The notes under the pieces were generated by a model. The model had not been told where the DNA came from and searched no databases. It saw only the letters and a program-made list of their open reading frames with translations. DNA of 64,000 bases. Origin: Jiella sonneratiae. GTDB lineage: Bacteria; Pseudomonadota; Alphaproteobacteria; Rhizobiales; Rhizobiaceae. Location: contig NZ_JAFMPY010000004.1 of NCBI RefSeq assembly GCF_017353515.1, positions 310,001-374,000 on the forward strand, written 5' to 3'. The position numbers were made by a program, and so were the translations under genes. Below are positions 27,530-37,602 of this stretch, one piece after another. Every line of letters begins with the position of its first letter. Position 1 is the stretch's first letter.

Positions 27530-30500
27530 CGTCGTTCAACCTCTCGGACTGGGCGCTGCACCACCGCTCGATGATCTGGTTCTTCATGCTGATGGCCTGC
27601 GTCGCCGGGCTGTTCTCCTATGTCAATCTGGGGCGCGAGGAGGATCCGAACTTCACCATCAAGACGATGGTCGTCGCCGCCTCGATGCCGGGGGCGACCG
27701 TCCAGGAGATGACCCGGCAGGTCACCGACCGGATCGAGAAGAAGCTCCAGGAACTCGACAGCCTCGACTACACGCGCTCGATCACCACGCCCGGCAACAC
27801 CGTCGTCTACGTCAATCTGCTTCCGACGACGCCGGCGCCCTCCGTCCCGACCGTCTGGACCAAGGTCCGGGACAAGATGTCCGACATCCGGGGCGACATG
27901 CCCTCGGCCTTCCAGGGCTTTTCCTTCAACGACGAATTCGGCGACGTCTACGGCAACATCTACGCCTTCACCGCGGACGGCATCAGCCGGCGGCAGTTGC
28001 GCGACTATGTCGAGGCGGTCCGCACCCAGGTCCTGCAGATTCCGGACGCCGGCAAGGTCGAACTCGTCGGCGAGCAGGACGAGGCGATCTATCTGGAATT
28101 CTCGCTGCGCCGGATCGCCGCCCTCGGCCTCGACCAGAACGCCGTCATCAGCACGCTGGAGGCGCAGAACGCCATCGCCCCGTCCGGCGTCATCGAATCG
28201 GGGCCGGAGCGGATCTTCGTGCGGGTGTCCGGCCGCTTCACCTCCGAGGACAGCCTCAGACAGGTCAATCTGAGGGTCAACGACCGCTTCTTCCGCCTCT
28301 CCGACGTCGCCACCATCTCGCGCGGCTACACCGACCCGCCCGACACGCTGTTCCGCTTCGACGGCGAGCCGGCGATCGGCCTTGCCATCGGCATGCGCAC
28401 GGGCGGCAACATCCTCGACTTCGGCGAGGCGGTGAAGCGGAAGATGGCCACCATCGTCGGCGAGCTGCCGGTCGGCGTCGGCGTCCACCGCGTCGCGGAC
28501 CAGTCCGCGGTCGTCGAGGAGTCGGTCGGCGGCTTCACCCAGGCGTTGTTCGAGGCCGTGGTCATCGTGCTCGTCGTCAGCTTCGTCAGCCTGGGCTTTC
28601 GCGCGGGATTCGTCGTCACCCTGTCGATCCCGCTGGTGCTCGCGCTGACCTTCATCGGCATGGAGATCACCGGCGTCGAACTGCAGCGCATCTCGCTGGG
28701 CGCGCTGATCATCGCCCTCGGCCTTTTGGTCGACGACGCGATGATCGCCATCGAGACGATGGTCTCGCGGCTGGAGATGGGCGAGACCCGCGAAAGGGCG
28801 GCGAGCTTCGCCTGGACGTCGATCGCCTTTCCGATGCTGTCCGGCACGCTCGTCACCGTCGCCGGCTTTCTTCCGATCGGCTTCAACAATTCCAACGCCG
28901 GCGAATACACCTTCTCGCTGTTCATCGTGATCGCGACGTCGCTGCTCCTGTCGTGGATCGTCGCGGTGCTGTTCACGCCGCTGATCGGCGTCCTGATCCT
29001 GCCGAAGACGATGAAGCGGCACGACGAGCGGCCGGGCCTCGTGCGCCGGGGCTTTTCGGCCATGCTGCGCGGTGCGATGCGGTTCCGCTGGCTCACCATC
29101 CTCGTCACCGTCGCGCTGTTCGCCGGGTCGATCTACGGCATGCAGTTCGTCCAGCAGCAGTTCTTCCCGACTTCCGACCGGCCGGAACTGATCGTCGACT
29201 TCACGCTGCGCCACGACGCGTCGATGTACGACACCAAGGCGGCGATGGACGAATTCGAGGCGAGCCTTGCGGGCAATCCCGACATCGACCACTGGAGCTC
29301 CTATGTCGGGCGGTCGGCGGAGCGCTTCATCCTCGCCTACGACGTCCAGCCGCAGAACCCGTTCTTCGGCCAGGTGGTCATCGTCCCGAAGGACATCGAG
29401 GCGCGCGAGCGCGTCAAGGCGAAGGCCAAGGCCTTCGCCCGCAAGAACCTCGTCGGCACGGACGTCTTCATCAAGTATCTGGAGCTCGGGCCGCCGGTCG
29501 GGCGCCCCGTGCAATACCGGATCGGCGGCCCCGACCCGCAGGTCGTGCGCGACGAGGCCCGCCAGCTCGCCGGGATCCTCGCCGCGGATCCGCGCCTGAC
29601 CTCGATCGTCCGCGACTGGAGCGAGCCCGCCCGCGTCCTCAAGGTCGACATCCTGCAGGACAAGGCGCGCGCCCTCGGCATCACCTCGCAGGAGATCGCC
29701 AACAGCCTCAATTCGCTGCTCGACGGCACCACCATCACCAGCGTGATGGACAACATCTATCTGGTGCCGATCATCGCCAGAGGCGCCAGCAGCGACCGGC
29801 AGTCGATCGAAGCGATCGAGAACCTGCAGCTCACCGATTCGAACGGCAACGCCATCCCGCTCGCCAGCCTCGTCAACTTCGACTACACCTTTGAGGATCC
29901 GATCTTCTATACCCGCAACCGCGTGCCGACGATCACCGTCAGCGCCGCCATCGTCGGCCCGACCCAGCCCGCGACGATCGTCTCAAACCTGTCGGCGAAG
30001 ATCGCGGACTTCAGGAACAAGCTGCCGGCGGACTACGCGGTCGAGATCGGCGGCGCGGTGGAATCGAGCGCCGAGAGCCAGGGGCCGATCGCCGCGGTGG
30101 TGCCGGTGATGCTGATCGCCATGCTGACTTTGATCATGATCCAGATGCAGAGCTTCCGGGCGCTGTTCGTGGTGCTCTGCGCGGCGCCGCTCGGCCTGAT
30201 CGGCGTCGTCGCGGCGCTGGTGCCCTCCGGGGCGCCGCTCGGCTTCGTCGCGATCCTCGGCGTGCTCGCCCTCGTCGGCATCCTGATCCGCAACTCGATC
30301 ATCCTCGTCCACCAGATCGACGTCCTGCGCGAGGAGGGGATGCATCCCTGGATCGCCGTCTTCGAAGCGAGCAGCATGCGCGCCCGGCCGATCCTTCTGA
30401 CCGCGGCGGCGGCCTCGCTGGCGCTCATCCCGATCGCCCGCGAGGTGTTCTGGGGGCCGATGGCCTATGCCATGATGGGCGGCATCATCGCCGGCACGCT

Positions 30501-30699
30501 GATCACGCTGCTGTTCATCCCGGCGCTCTATCTCGCGGTATTCCGTGTCCGCCGGCCGCCGGAGGGCGACCTGCCGCAGCCAGACGACATGCCGGAGAAG
30601 CTCGGCGGCGGCGACGGCCGCGACGGCCGCGACGGCGGCCGCGGCGGGTCGGCGGATGCCCCGGCGGCGGGAAGCAGCGGCCAGCCGGCACCGGCCTGA
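27526..30699 (+). CDS. RND-family efflux pump
   Basis: Inner-membrane proton-driven exporter of 1057 residues, the normal RND length. It has two sets of membrane helices around large periplasmic loops. The proton-relay acidic pair is in GLLVDDAMIAIE. The start is a GTG overlapping the adaptor stop. The final 45 residues form a Gly/Asp/Arg repeat-like tail. Sequence style points to the multidrug (HAE) branch rather than metal pumps; the substrate is unknown. Confidence 0.92.
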   Translation: MTSFNLSDWALHHRSMIWFFMLMACVAGLFSYVNLGREEDPNFTIKTMVVAASMPGATVQEMTRQVTDRIEKKLQELDSLDYTRSITTPGNTVVYVNLLPTTPAPSVPTVWTKVRDKMSDIRGDMPSAFQGFSFNDEFGDVYGNIYAFTADGISRRQLRDYVEAVRTQVLQIPDAGKVELVGEQDEAIYLEFSLRRIAALGLDQNAVISTLEAQNAIAPSGVIESGPERIFVRVSGRFTSEDSLRQVNLRVNDRFFRLSDVATISRGYTDPPDTLFRFDGEPAIGLAIGMRTGGNILDFGEAVKRKMATIVGELPVGVGVHRVADQSAVVEESVGGFTQALFEAVVIVLVVSFVSLGFRAGFVVTLSIPLVLALTFIGMEITGVELQRISLGALIIALGLLVDDAMIAIETMVSRLEMGETRERAASFAWTSIAFPMLSGTLVTVAGFLPIGFNNSNAGEYTFSLFIVIATSLLLSWIVAVLFTPLIGVLILPKTMKRHDERPGLVRRGFSAMLRGAMRFRWLTILVTVALFAGSIYGMQFVQQQFFPTSDRPELIVDFTLRHDASMYDTKAAMDEFEASLAGNPDIDHWSSYVGRSAERFILAYDVQPQNPFFGQVVIVPKDIEARERVKAKAKAFARKNLVGTDVFIKYLELGPPVGRPVQYRIGGPDPQVVRDEARQLAGILAADPRLTSIVRDWSEPARVLKVDILQDKARALGITSQEIANSLNSLLDGTTITSVMDNIYLVPIIARGASSDRQSIEAIENLQLTDSNGNAIPLASLVNFDYTFEDPIFYTRNRVPTITVSAAIVGPTQPATIVSNLSAKIADFRNKLPADYAVEIGGAVESSAESQGPIAAVVPVMLIAMLTLIMIQMQSFRALFVVLCAAPLGLIGVVAALVPSGAPLGFVAILGVLALVGILIRNSIILVHQIDVLREEGMHPWIAVFEASSMRARPILLTAAAASLALIPIAREVFWGPMAYAMMGGIIAGTLITLLFIPALYLAVFRVRRPPEGDLPQPDDMPEKLGGGDGRDGRDGGRGGSADAPAAGSSGQPAPA

Positions 30700-30845
30700 G
30701 ACGTCGCCGGCGGGGCGGAGAGCGCCGCGCCGGCGGCATGCGGACCCCCGCGACGCACTCTTCGTCCGCCCGGCAATCGTCGCCAATGATACGACCTTCG
30801 TCGCAGGGATGGGCCGGCGGGGCTTGCGTCACCGGAATTTCCGAG

Positions 30846-30864
30846 GCAATGGTATGATCATTGC
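30846..30864. promoter_or_regulatory. Candidate GntR operator ahead of the galactose operon regulator
   Basis: A perfect 6-bp inverted repeat (GCAATG at 30846-30851, CATTGC at 30859-30864) with a 7-base spacer. The core resembles the TGGTATxxxCA type of sites bound by sugar-acid GntR/FCD regulators. It covers an in-frame ATG at 30854, so translation more likely begins at 30887. Confidence 0.55.
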
Positions 30865-30886
30865 GGATGGGAGGTCCGGCAGCTTC

Positions 30887-31684
30887 ATGGGCAACGAGCG
30901 TCTGACGATCGACGGCGAGCGGTCGAACCGCACCGTCACGCTCGCCGCCGAGTTCGGCCGCATGATCACCGCCGGGCATCTCCTGTCGGGCGAGACCCTG
31001 CCGATCGAGAAGGACATCCAGACGAGCCGCGGCGTGTCGCGCACGGTGGTGCGCGAAGCGATGCGCCATCTGGCTGCCAAGGGGCTGGTCAGCGTCGGGC
31101 CGAAGGTCGGGACCAGGGTGCGGCCGCGCACCGAGTGGAACATGCTCGACGCCGACGTCATGGCCTGGCACCTGACGGCGCCGGTCCGCCGGCCCTTCAT
31201 CGAGGCCCTCTACGAGATGCGGCTGATCAACGAGCCGGCGGCCGCGCGGCTCGCCTCGCGGCGCATCGACACTCAGAAGGCCGGGCGGCTGACCGCGGCG
31301 CTTTCGGGCATGCGCGACAATCCGCGCGGCTCGCCGGAGCTCATCGCCGCCGATCTCGACTTCCACCGCATCGTGCTCGAGGCGACGGGCAACCCGCTGC
31401 TGATCTCGCTCGGCGCGCTCATCGAGCGCAGCCTCTCGGTCTCCTTCTCGCTCTCCTGGCGGCAGAACCCCCAGGACGAGACGGTGCGCCAGCACGAGCG
31501 GGTGATGCAGGCGATCCTTGCCGGCGACGGCGAGGCCGCGGAACTGTTCATGCGGCGCCTCATCGAGAGCGCCTTCGACGACGTCATTCATGCCCTCTAC
31601 GCCAATGGCGAGGGGGAGGCGCGGTCCGGCGAGCTGCCGGACGGCCGGAGAGCGGTCGAGCCGCGCCAGACCGGCGTGGCTTGA
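30887..31684 (+). CDS. GntR/FCD-family transcriptional regulator of the galactose operon
   Basis: A 265-residue regulator with an N-terminal winged helix (IEKDIQTSRGVSRTVVREAMRHLAAKGLV) and a C-terminal FCD ligand domain with metal-binding-type residues (DLDFHRIVLEATGN, HERVMQAI). It resembles DgoR-like galactonate repressors and precedes a galactose uptake and catabolism operon. Start at 30887 (GGGAGG 12 bases ahead) is chosen because the alternative ATG at 30854 lies in the middle of a probable operator. Confidence 0.85.
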   Translation: MGNERLTIDGERSNRTVTLAAEFGRMITAGHLLSGETLPIEKDIQTSRGVSRTVVREAMRHLAAKGLVSVGPKVGTRVRPRTEWNMLDADVMAWHLTAPVRRPFIEALYEMRLINEPAAARLASRRIDTQKAGRLTAALSGMRDNPRGSPELIAADLDFHRIVLEATGNPLLISLGALIERSLSVSFSLSWRQNPQDETVRQHERVMQAILAGDGEAAELFMRRLIESAFDDVIHALYANGEGEARSGELPDGRRAVEPRQTGVA

Positions 31685-31738
31685 CGAGGGAAGGGCGCCC
31701 GAGGCGTCCGAGAAAACGGTCAGGGAGGTGACGTGACC

Positions 31739-32812
31739 ATGAAGATGAACAAGATGCTGGCCGGGCTGGCCGCAGCCGCCATGGTGCTGGCGGTGCCGTT
31801 CGGGGCCAGCGCCCAGGACAAGGGGACCATCGGCATCGCGATGCCCACCAAGTCCTCGGCCCGCTGGATCGCCGACGGCGACAACATGGTGAAGCAGTTC
31901 AAGGCGGCGGGTTACGACACCAACCTGCAATATGCCGAGGACGACATTCCGAACCAGGTCAACCAGGTGGAGAACATGATCACCACCGGCGTGAAGGCGC
32001 TGGTGATCGCCGCGATCGACGGCACCACCCTGTCGAACACGCTCGCCAACGCCGCCGCGGCTGGCATTCCGGTCATCGCCTACGACCGGCTGATCCGCGA
32101 CACCGAGAACGTCGACTACTATGCGACCTTCGACAACTTCCAGGTCGGCGTCCTGCAGGGCCAGTCCCTCGTCGACGGCCTGAAGGAGCGCTTCCCGGAC
32201 GAGAAGAGCTGGAACGTCGAGCTGTTCGGCGGATCGCCCGACGACAACAACGCCTACTTCTTCTACGACGGCGCGATGAGCGTGCTGCAGCCGCTGATCG
32301 ACGAGGGCAAGATCGTCATCCCGTCGGGCCAGACGGGCATGGACAAGGTGGGCACGCTGCGCTGGGACGGCTCGGTCGCCCAGGCCCGCATGGACAACCT
32401 CCTGTCGGCCAACTACACCGGCGACAAGAAGGTCAACGGCGTCCTGTCGCCCTATGACGGCCTTTCCATCGGCATCATCTCGTCGGTGAAGGGCGTCGGC
32501 TACGGTTCCGGCGACCTGAAGATGCCGATCATCACCGGCCAGGACGCCGAGGTCCCCTCGGTCAAGGCGATCCTGCGCGGCGACCAGTATTCGACGATCT
32601 TCAAGGACACCCGCGAACTCGCCAAGGTCACCGTCCAGATGGTCGATGCCGTCCTGACCGACGGCAAGCCGGAAGTGAACGACGAGAAGACCTACAACAA
32701 CGGCGTCAAGGTCGTGCCGTCCTACCTGTTGAAGCCGGTGCTCGTCACCAAGGACAACTGGGAGAAGATCCTGGTCAACTCGGGCTACTACAAGGCAGAT
32801 CAGATCAAGTGA
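31739..32812 (+). CDS. chvE: ChvE-type periplasmic sugar-binding protein
   Basis: Periplasmic binding protein of a galactose/multiple-sugar ABC importer; 357 residues with a signal peptide ending at SAQ (about residue 24). Segments such as [33 protein letters not shown] and [19 protein letters not shown] match ChvE. In Agrobacterium, ChvE binds many aldoses and also signals to VirA; only transport is inferred here. The ATG at 31739 has AGGGAGG 10 bases upstream; a GTG two codons earlier is possible. Confidence 0.93.
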   Translation: MKMNKMLAGLAAAAMVLAVPFGASAQDKGTIGIAMPTKSSARWIADGDNMVKQFKAAGYDTNLQYAEDDIPNQVNQVENMITTGVKALVIAAIDGTTLSNTLANAAAAGIPVIAYDRLIRDTENVDYYATFDNFQVGVLQGQSLVDGLKERFPDEKSWNVELFGGSPDDNNAYFFYDGAMSVLQPLIDEGKIVIPSGQTGMDKVGTLRWDGSVAQARMDNLLSANYTGDKKVNGVLSPYDGLSIGIISSVKGVGYGSGDLKMPIITGQDAEVPSVKAILRGDQYSTIFKDTRELAKVTVQMVDAVLTDGKPEVNDEKTYNNGVKVVPSYLLKPVLVTKDNWEKILVNSGYYKADQIK

Positions 32813-32852
32813 GGTGCGCGGCCGGGGCACGCAGCTCCGGCCGATCCGACCG

Positions 32853-32885
32853 GGCGGTGCGCGGGCGACATCCCGGCGCACCGCC
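32853..32885 (+). promoter_or_regulatory. Intercistronic hairpin between the ChvE-type gene and gguA
   Basis: A perfect 10-bp stem (32853-32862 with 32876-32885), extended inward by three more pairs across one bulge, starts 40 bases after the binding-protein stop. By analogy with other ABC operons, it could stabilise the upstream message so that the binding protein outnumbers the membrane subunits. Confidence 0.65.
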
Positions 32886-32973
32886 GCTGCCGCCCGATTC
32901 TCTCGGCCGGCAAAAGCGACAACCGGCACCTCCGCCGCCGCCCGGCGGCCCGGAGGCTTCGAGACAGTCCGCC

Positions 32974-34506
32974 ATGGCCACCATCCTTGAAATGCAGGGC
33001 ATCACCAAGACCTTTCCGGGGGTGGTAGCGCTCGACAACGTCAGCCTGAGGGTCGAGGAGGGCGAGATCCACGCCCTCGTCGGCGAGAACGGCGCCGGCA
33101 AGTCGACGCTGATGAAGGTGCTCTCCGGGGTCTATCCGCACGGCTCCTACGACGGGGTCATCGAATTCAGGGGCGAGGAATGCCGGTTCTCCGGCATCGC
33201 CGACTCCGAAAAGCGCGGCATCATCATCATCCACCAGGAGCTGGCGCTGGTGCCGCTGCTCTCGATCGCCGAGAACATCTTCCTCGGCAACGAGCGGGCC
33301 AGCGGCGGCGTCATCGACTGGCACGAGACCTTCGCCCGCACCCGCGAGCTCCTCGCCAAGGTGGGCCTGAGAGAATCGCCCCAGACCCGCGTCACCGATC
33401 TCGGCCTCGGCAAGCAGCAGCTGGTCGAGATCGCCAAGGCGCTGTCGAAGGAGGTCAAGCTCCTGATCCTCGACGAGCCGACCTCGAGCCTCAACGAGAC
33501 CGATTCCGAGGCGCTGCTGCAGCTCCTCCTCGAATTCAAGGCGGCGGGCATCTCGTCGATCCTGATCTCCCACAAGCTGAACGAGATCTCCAAGGTCGCC
33601 GACACCATCACCGTCCTGCGCGACGGATCGGCGGTCTCGACCCTCGATGCCGACGGCGGCAAGGTCAGCGAGGCGGACATCATCCGCGACATGGTCGGCC
33701 GCAGCCTCAACGACCGCTATCCGCCGCGCGCGCCGAAGATCGGCGGGACGATCTTCGAGGTGAAGAACTGGACGGCCCACCATCCGCAGCATTCCGACCG
33801 CAAGGTGGTGGACGACGTCAGCTTCCACGCCCGCGCCGGCGAGGTGGTCGGCATCGCCGGGCTGATGGGCGCCGGGCGCACCGAGCTCGCCATGAGCGTC
33901 TTCGGCCGATCCTACGGCGTCGACATCTCCGGCGAGGTGTGGATGCACGGCAAGCCCGTCGACGTCTCGACCGTCCACCGGGCGATCGCGGCCGGCATCT
34001 GCTACGCCACCGAGGACCGCAAGTCCTACGGTCTCGTCCTCGACGACACCATCCGCCGCAACATCCCGCTCGCCCATCTCTCCGGCATCTCCAACGGCAT
34101 CGTCATCGACGAGAACCGCGAGCTCGCCGTGGCGCGGGACTACCGCGAGCGCATCCGCATCAAATGCTCCTCGACCGCCCAGGAGGTCGTCAACCTTTCC
34201 GGCGGCAACCAGCAGAAGGTGGTGCTGGCCAAGTGGCTGTTCGCGGGGCCGGAGGTGCTGATCCTCGACGAGCCGACCCGGGGCATCGACGTCGGGGCGA
34301 AATACGAGATCTATTCGATCATCGCCGAGCTCGCCGCGAGCGGCAAGGCGATCGTCGTCATCTCTTCGGAAATGCCGGAGCTCCTCGGCGTCACCGACCG
34401 GCTCTACGTGATGAACGAGGGCCGCTTCGTCGGTGAGATGCCGACGGCGGAGGCGTCGCAGGAAAAGATCATGTCGCTGATCATCCGCTCCGGCCACAGG
34501 AACTGA
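32974..34506 (+). CDS. gguA: Sugar ABC transporter ATP-binding protein GguA
   Basis: Double ATPase of 510 residues energising sugar import. The first nucleotide-binding domain has the Walker [10 protein letters not shown], the signature region [10 protein letters not shown] and the Walker [12 protein letters not shown]. The second has a degenerate Walker A (GLMGAGRTE), the signature LSGGNQQKV and [11 protein letters not shown]. This asymmetry is typical of MglA/GguA proteins. The 161-base gap from the binding-protein gene holds a hairpin. Confidence 0.94.
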   Translation: MATILEMQGITKTFPGVVALDNVSLRVEEGEIHALVGENGAGKSTLMKVLSGVYPHGSYDGVIEFRGEECRFSGIADSEKRGIIIIHQELALVPLLSIAENIFLGNERASGGVIDWHETFARTRELLAKVGLRESPQTRVTDLGLGKQQLVEIAKALSKEVKLLILDEPTSSLNETDSEALLQLLLEFKAAGISSILISHKLNEISKVADTITVLRDGSAVSTLDADGGKVSEADIIRDMVGRSLNDRYPPRAPKIGGTIFEVKNWTAHHPQHSDRKVVDDVSFHARAGEVVGIAGLMGAGRTELAMSVFGRSYGVDISGEVWMHGKPVDVSTVHRAIAAGICYATEDRKSYGLVLDDTIRRNIPLAHLSGISNGIVIDENRELAVARDYRERIRIKCSSTAQEVVNLSGGNQQKVVLAKWLFAGPEVLILDEPTRGIDVGAKYEIYSIIAELAASGKAIVVISSEMPELLGVTDRLYVMNEGRFVGEMPTAEASQEKIMSLIIRSGHRN

Positions 34507-34517
34507 GGAAACGGGAA

Positions 34518-35735
34518 ATGTCGCAAGAGGCTCTTCATCAGCCGGGCGTCGCGAAGCCGGGGATCGGCCAGGCCGCCGCAGCGTCGGGCAGCTTCATCCG
34601 CAAGCACCTGCGGGAATACGGCATCCTTCTGGCGCTGATCGTCATCATGGCGTTCTTCCAGATCGTCACCAACGGCATCCTCTTGAAGCCGATCAACCTC
34701 ACCAACCTGATCCTGCAGAATTCCTACGTGATCATCATGGCGCTGGGGATGCTCTTGGTCATCGTCTCCGGCCACATCGACCTGTCGGTCGGCTCGGTGC
34801 TCGGCTTCGTCGGGGCGCTCGCCGCGGTGATGATCGTCCAGTGGGACATGAACTACATCCTCGCCGGGGTGATCTGCCTCGCCGTCGGGGCGGTGATCGG
34901 CGCGATCCAGGGCTACTGGATCGCCTATTGGAAGATCCCGTCCTTCATCGTGACGCTGGCCGGCATGCTGGTCTTCAAGGGCCTGTCCCTGTGGGTTCTC
35001 GCCGGCCAGTCGGTCGGCCCGTTCCCGCGCGGCTTCCAGCTGATCGCCTCGGGCTTCCTGCCGGACGTCTTCGGCATCAAGGGCTTCAACCTACTGTCGA
35101 TGCTGCTCGGCGTGGCGGTGGTGGCGGTGGTGCTGTTCTTCGGCATGCGCTCGCGCTTCCGCAACCGCGCCAGCGGCCATGACGACGAGCCGGCGATCTT
35201 CTTCTTCGGCCGCAACTTCATCCTCGCCGCGGCGATCGTCTACATCACCTGGGCGCTCTCGACCTTCCGGGGCTTTCCGAACGTCCTCGTGGTGATGGCG
35301 CTCTTGATCGCCGTCTATTCCTTCATCACCACCCGCACGACCATCGGCCGGCGCATCTACGCCGTCGGCGGCAACGAGAAGGCGACGCGGCTCTCGGGCA
35401 TCAACACTGAGCGGCTGGTGTTCCTCACCTTCGCCAATATGGGCATGCTGGCGGCGTTGGCCGGCCTGGTCTTCGCCGCCCGGCTCAACACCGCGACGCC
35501 GAAGGCCGGTCTCGGCTTCGAGCTCGACGTCATCGCGGCGGTGTTCATCGGCGGCGCCTCGATGGCCGGCGGCGTCGGCACGATCGTCGGCGCGGTGATC
35601 GGCGCATTCATCATGGGCGTGATGAACAACGGCATGTCGATCCTCGGCATCGGCATCGACTACCAGCAGGTGATCAAGGGCCTCGTCCTGCTCGTCGCCG
35701 TCATCTTCGACGTCTACAACAAGAACCGGGCGTGA
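34518..35735 (+). CDS. gguB: Sugar ABC transporter permease GguB
   Basis: Membrane subunit of 405 residues with about ten hydrophobic helices, partner of GguA. The MALGMLLVIVSGHIDLSVGSVLGF motif and GGASMAGGVGTIVGAVIGAFIMGVM mark the RbsC/MglC-type permease family. It starts 11 bases after gguA with a GAGGAAACGGGAA leader. Confidence 0.94.
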   Translation: MSQEALHQPGVAKPGIGQAAAASGSFIRKHLREYGILLALIVIMAFFQIVTNGILLKPINLTNLILQNSYVIIMALGMLLVIVSGHIDLSVGSVLGFVGALAAVMIVQWDMNYILAGVICLAVGAVIGAIQGYWIAYWKIPSFIVTLAGMLVFKGLSLWVLAGQSVGPFPRGFQLIASGFLPDVFGIKGFNLLSMLLGVAVVAVVLFFGMRSRFRNRASGHDDEPAIFFFGRNFILAAAIVYITWALSTFRGFPNVLVVMALLIAVYSFITTRTTIGRRIYAVGGNEKATRLSGINTERLVFLTFANMGMLAALAGLVFAARLNTATPKAGLGFELDVIAAVFIGGASMAGGVGTIVGAVIGAFIMGVMNNGMSILGIGIDYQQVIKGLVLLVAVIFDVYNKNRA

Positions 35736-35746
35736 GACCCGCATCC

Positions 35747-36691
35747 ATGGCACCCGTGAAGCTCGGCCTCGTCGGCATCGGCAAGATCGCCCGCGACCAG
35801 CATCTGCCCTCGCTTTCCCGCTCGGCAGACTTCGACCTCGTCGCCGCGGCGAGCCGCAATGCCGGGGTCGATGGCATCGCCAATTTCGCCTCGACCGAAG
35901 CGATGCTGGAGGCGATGCCGGAGGTCGAGGCGGTGTCGCTGTGCATGCCGCCGCAGGCGCGCCACCGCGCGGCGGCACAGGCGCTGGCCATGGGTCGGCA
36001 CGTGATGCTGGAAAAGCCGCCGGGCGCCACCTTATCCGAGGTCGAGCACCTCGCCGGCCTCGCCGCTGCAAACGGCGTCTCGCTCTATGCCAGCTGGCAT
36101 TCGCGCGAGGCGCCGGGCGTCGAGCCGGCGCGCGACTGGCTGAAGGCCCGGCGTGTCCGGAAGGTCACCGTCACCTGGAAGGAGGACGTCCGCCACTGGC
36201 ATCCCGGCCAGGACTGGATCTTCGAGGCCGGCGGCCTCGGCGTCTTCGATCCGGGCATCAACGCCCTCTCGATCGTCACGAAGATCCTGCCCTTCCCGAT
36301 CTGGCTCAGCGGCGCGGACCTCACTTTTCCGGAAAACCGGCAGGCGCCGATCGCCGCCGATCTCTCCTTCGCCGGGCCGAACGGCGAGGCGGTCGAGGCG
36401 GCCTTCGACTTCCGCCAGACCGGGCCGCAGACCTGGGACATCGACGTCGAGACCGACCGGGGGACGCTGAAGCTCTCGATGGGCGGCGCCAGGCTCTTCG
36501 TCGACGGGGCAGCACGCGACCTGCCGCCCGAGGCGGAATATGACGGGCTCTACGCCCGCTTCGCCGCGCTGATCGCGGCGGGCGAATCGGAGGTCGATCT
36601 CGCGCCGCTCCGCCACGTCGCCGACGCCTTCTTGCTCGGCAGGCGGCAGGTCGCCGAGCCGTTCCTCTTCGATCCGGCGGCAGCACCGTGA
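35747..36691 (+). CDS. D-galactose 1-dehydrogenase
   Basis: Gfo/Idh/MocA-family NAD(P)-dependent enzyme oxidising D-galactose to galactonolactone, the first step of the De Ley-Doudoroff route. The 314-residue product has the Rossmann start LGLVGIGKIARDQHLP and the catalytic-site LEKPPGATLSE. The ATG at 35747 fits homologues; a GTG at 35732 overlapping the gguB stop is an alternative. Its place between galactose importer and DgoK supports the substrate call. Confidence 0.87.
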   Translation: MAPVKLGLVGIGKIARDQHLPSLSRSADFDLVAAASRNAGVDGIANFASTEAMLEAMPEVEAVSLCMPPQARHRAAAQALAMGRHVMLEKPPGATLSEVEHLAGLAAANGVSLYASWHSREAPGVEPARDWLKARRVRKVTVTWKEDVRHWHPGQDWIFEAGGLGVFDPGINALSIVTKILPFPIWLSGADLTFPENRQAPIAADLSFAGPNGEAVEAAFDFRQTGPQTWDIDVETDRGTLKLSMGGARLFVDGAARDLPPEAEYDGLYARFAALIAAGESEVDLAPLRHVADAFLLGRRQVAEPFLFDPAAAP

Positions 36692-37602
36692 GCGTCTTCG
36701 CAGCGCTGGCCGACTGGGGCACGTCGAGCTTCCGCCTCTGGCTGGTCGATGCCGAGGGGCAGATCCTCGCCGCGCGCCGCAGCGCCGACGGCATGGCGGC
36801 GGCGCGCGAGGCCGACGGCGGTTTTGCCGGCGTGCTAGAGCGCCATCTCGCCGCCCTGAACGCGCCGGTGGGAGTTTCCGTCGTCGCCTGCGGCATGGTC
36901 GGGGCGAAACAGGGCTGGGTCGAGGCGCCCTATGTCGCGACGCCGGCCGATCCCGCCAGCCTTGCGAGCGGCGCGATCAGGGTGCCGGGGGGCGAACGCG
37001 CGGTCCACGTCCTGCCCGGCGTCTGCCAGCGCGGCGAGGGCGTCTTCGACGTGATGCGCGGCGAGGAGACCCAGATCCTCGGCCTCGAAGCCGGCGAAGG
37101 GCGCGAACTCGTCTGCCTGCCGGGCACCCATTCGAAATGGGTGGCCGTCGAGGACGGCCGGCTGGACCGCTTCGCGACTTTCCTCACCGGCGACCTCTTC
37201 TCCGCGATCGCCGCCGGCACGATCCTGAAGCATTCGGTCGTGCCGGGCGATGCGCAATTCGACGAGGCTGCCTTCGCCTCCGCCGTCTGCGCGGCCTTCG
37301 AGCGGCCGGCCGAGTTGTCGGCAAGCCTCTTCGCCATTCGAGCGGCGGGCCTCCTGTCGCCCGATGACGCCCCGCACCCGGCCTCGGTCCTCTCCGGACT
37401 CCTGATCGGCCTGGAACTTGCCGGCGCCGCCAGCCGCTTCGGGCCGTTCGCGGGACCGCCGATCCGTCTGGTCGCCGCCGGGGGCCTCGCCGCGCGCTAC
37501 CGGGCGGCGTTCCGTGCGCTGGCGATTTCGGCTATCGAGGCCGACGGCGAGGCGGCGGTGCGCCGCGGCCTCTTCGCCGCTGCAAGGAAGATCCTGACAT
37601 GA
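36688..37602 (+). CDS. dgoK: 2-dehydro-3-deoxygalactonokinase
   Basis: Phosphorylates 2-keto-3-deoxygalactonate with ATP. The 304-residue protein has the DgoK marks ALADWGTSSFRLWLVD, CGMVGAKQGWVEAPY, MRGEETQILGL and PGTHSKWV. It starts at a GTG overlapping the preceding stop (GTGA) and its stop overlaps the dgoA start (ATGA), so it is translated as part of a tight operon. Confidence 0.94.
   Translation: MSVFAALADWGTSSFRLWLVDAEGQILAARRSADGMAAAREADGGFAGVLERHLAALNAPVGVSVVACGMVGAKQGWVEAPYVATPADPASLASGAIRVPGGERAVHVLPGVCQRGEGVFDVMRGEETQILGLEAGEGRELVCLPGTHSKWVAVEDGRLDRFATFLTGDLFSAIAAGTILKHSVVPGDAQFDEAAFASAVCAAFERPAELSASLFAIRAAGLLSPDDAPHPASVLSGLLIGLELAGAASRFGPFAGPPIRLVAAGGLAARYRAAFRALAISAIEADGEAAVRRGLFAAARKILT

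Noticed and set aside
26944-29514. An 856-residue minus-strand open frame opposite the RND pump
   Set aside because: Arg/Asp/His-rich shadow of a coding region with strong third-position GC; no family resemblance.
30605-30650. Short tandem GGCGACGGCCGCGAC-like repeat in the RND pump end
   Set aside because: It encodes the Gly/Asp/Arg tail of the pump and is too short and imperfect to be a CRISPR or mobile element.
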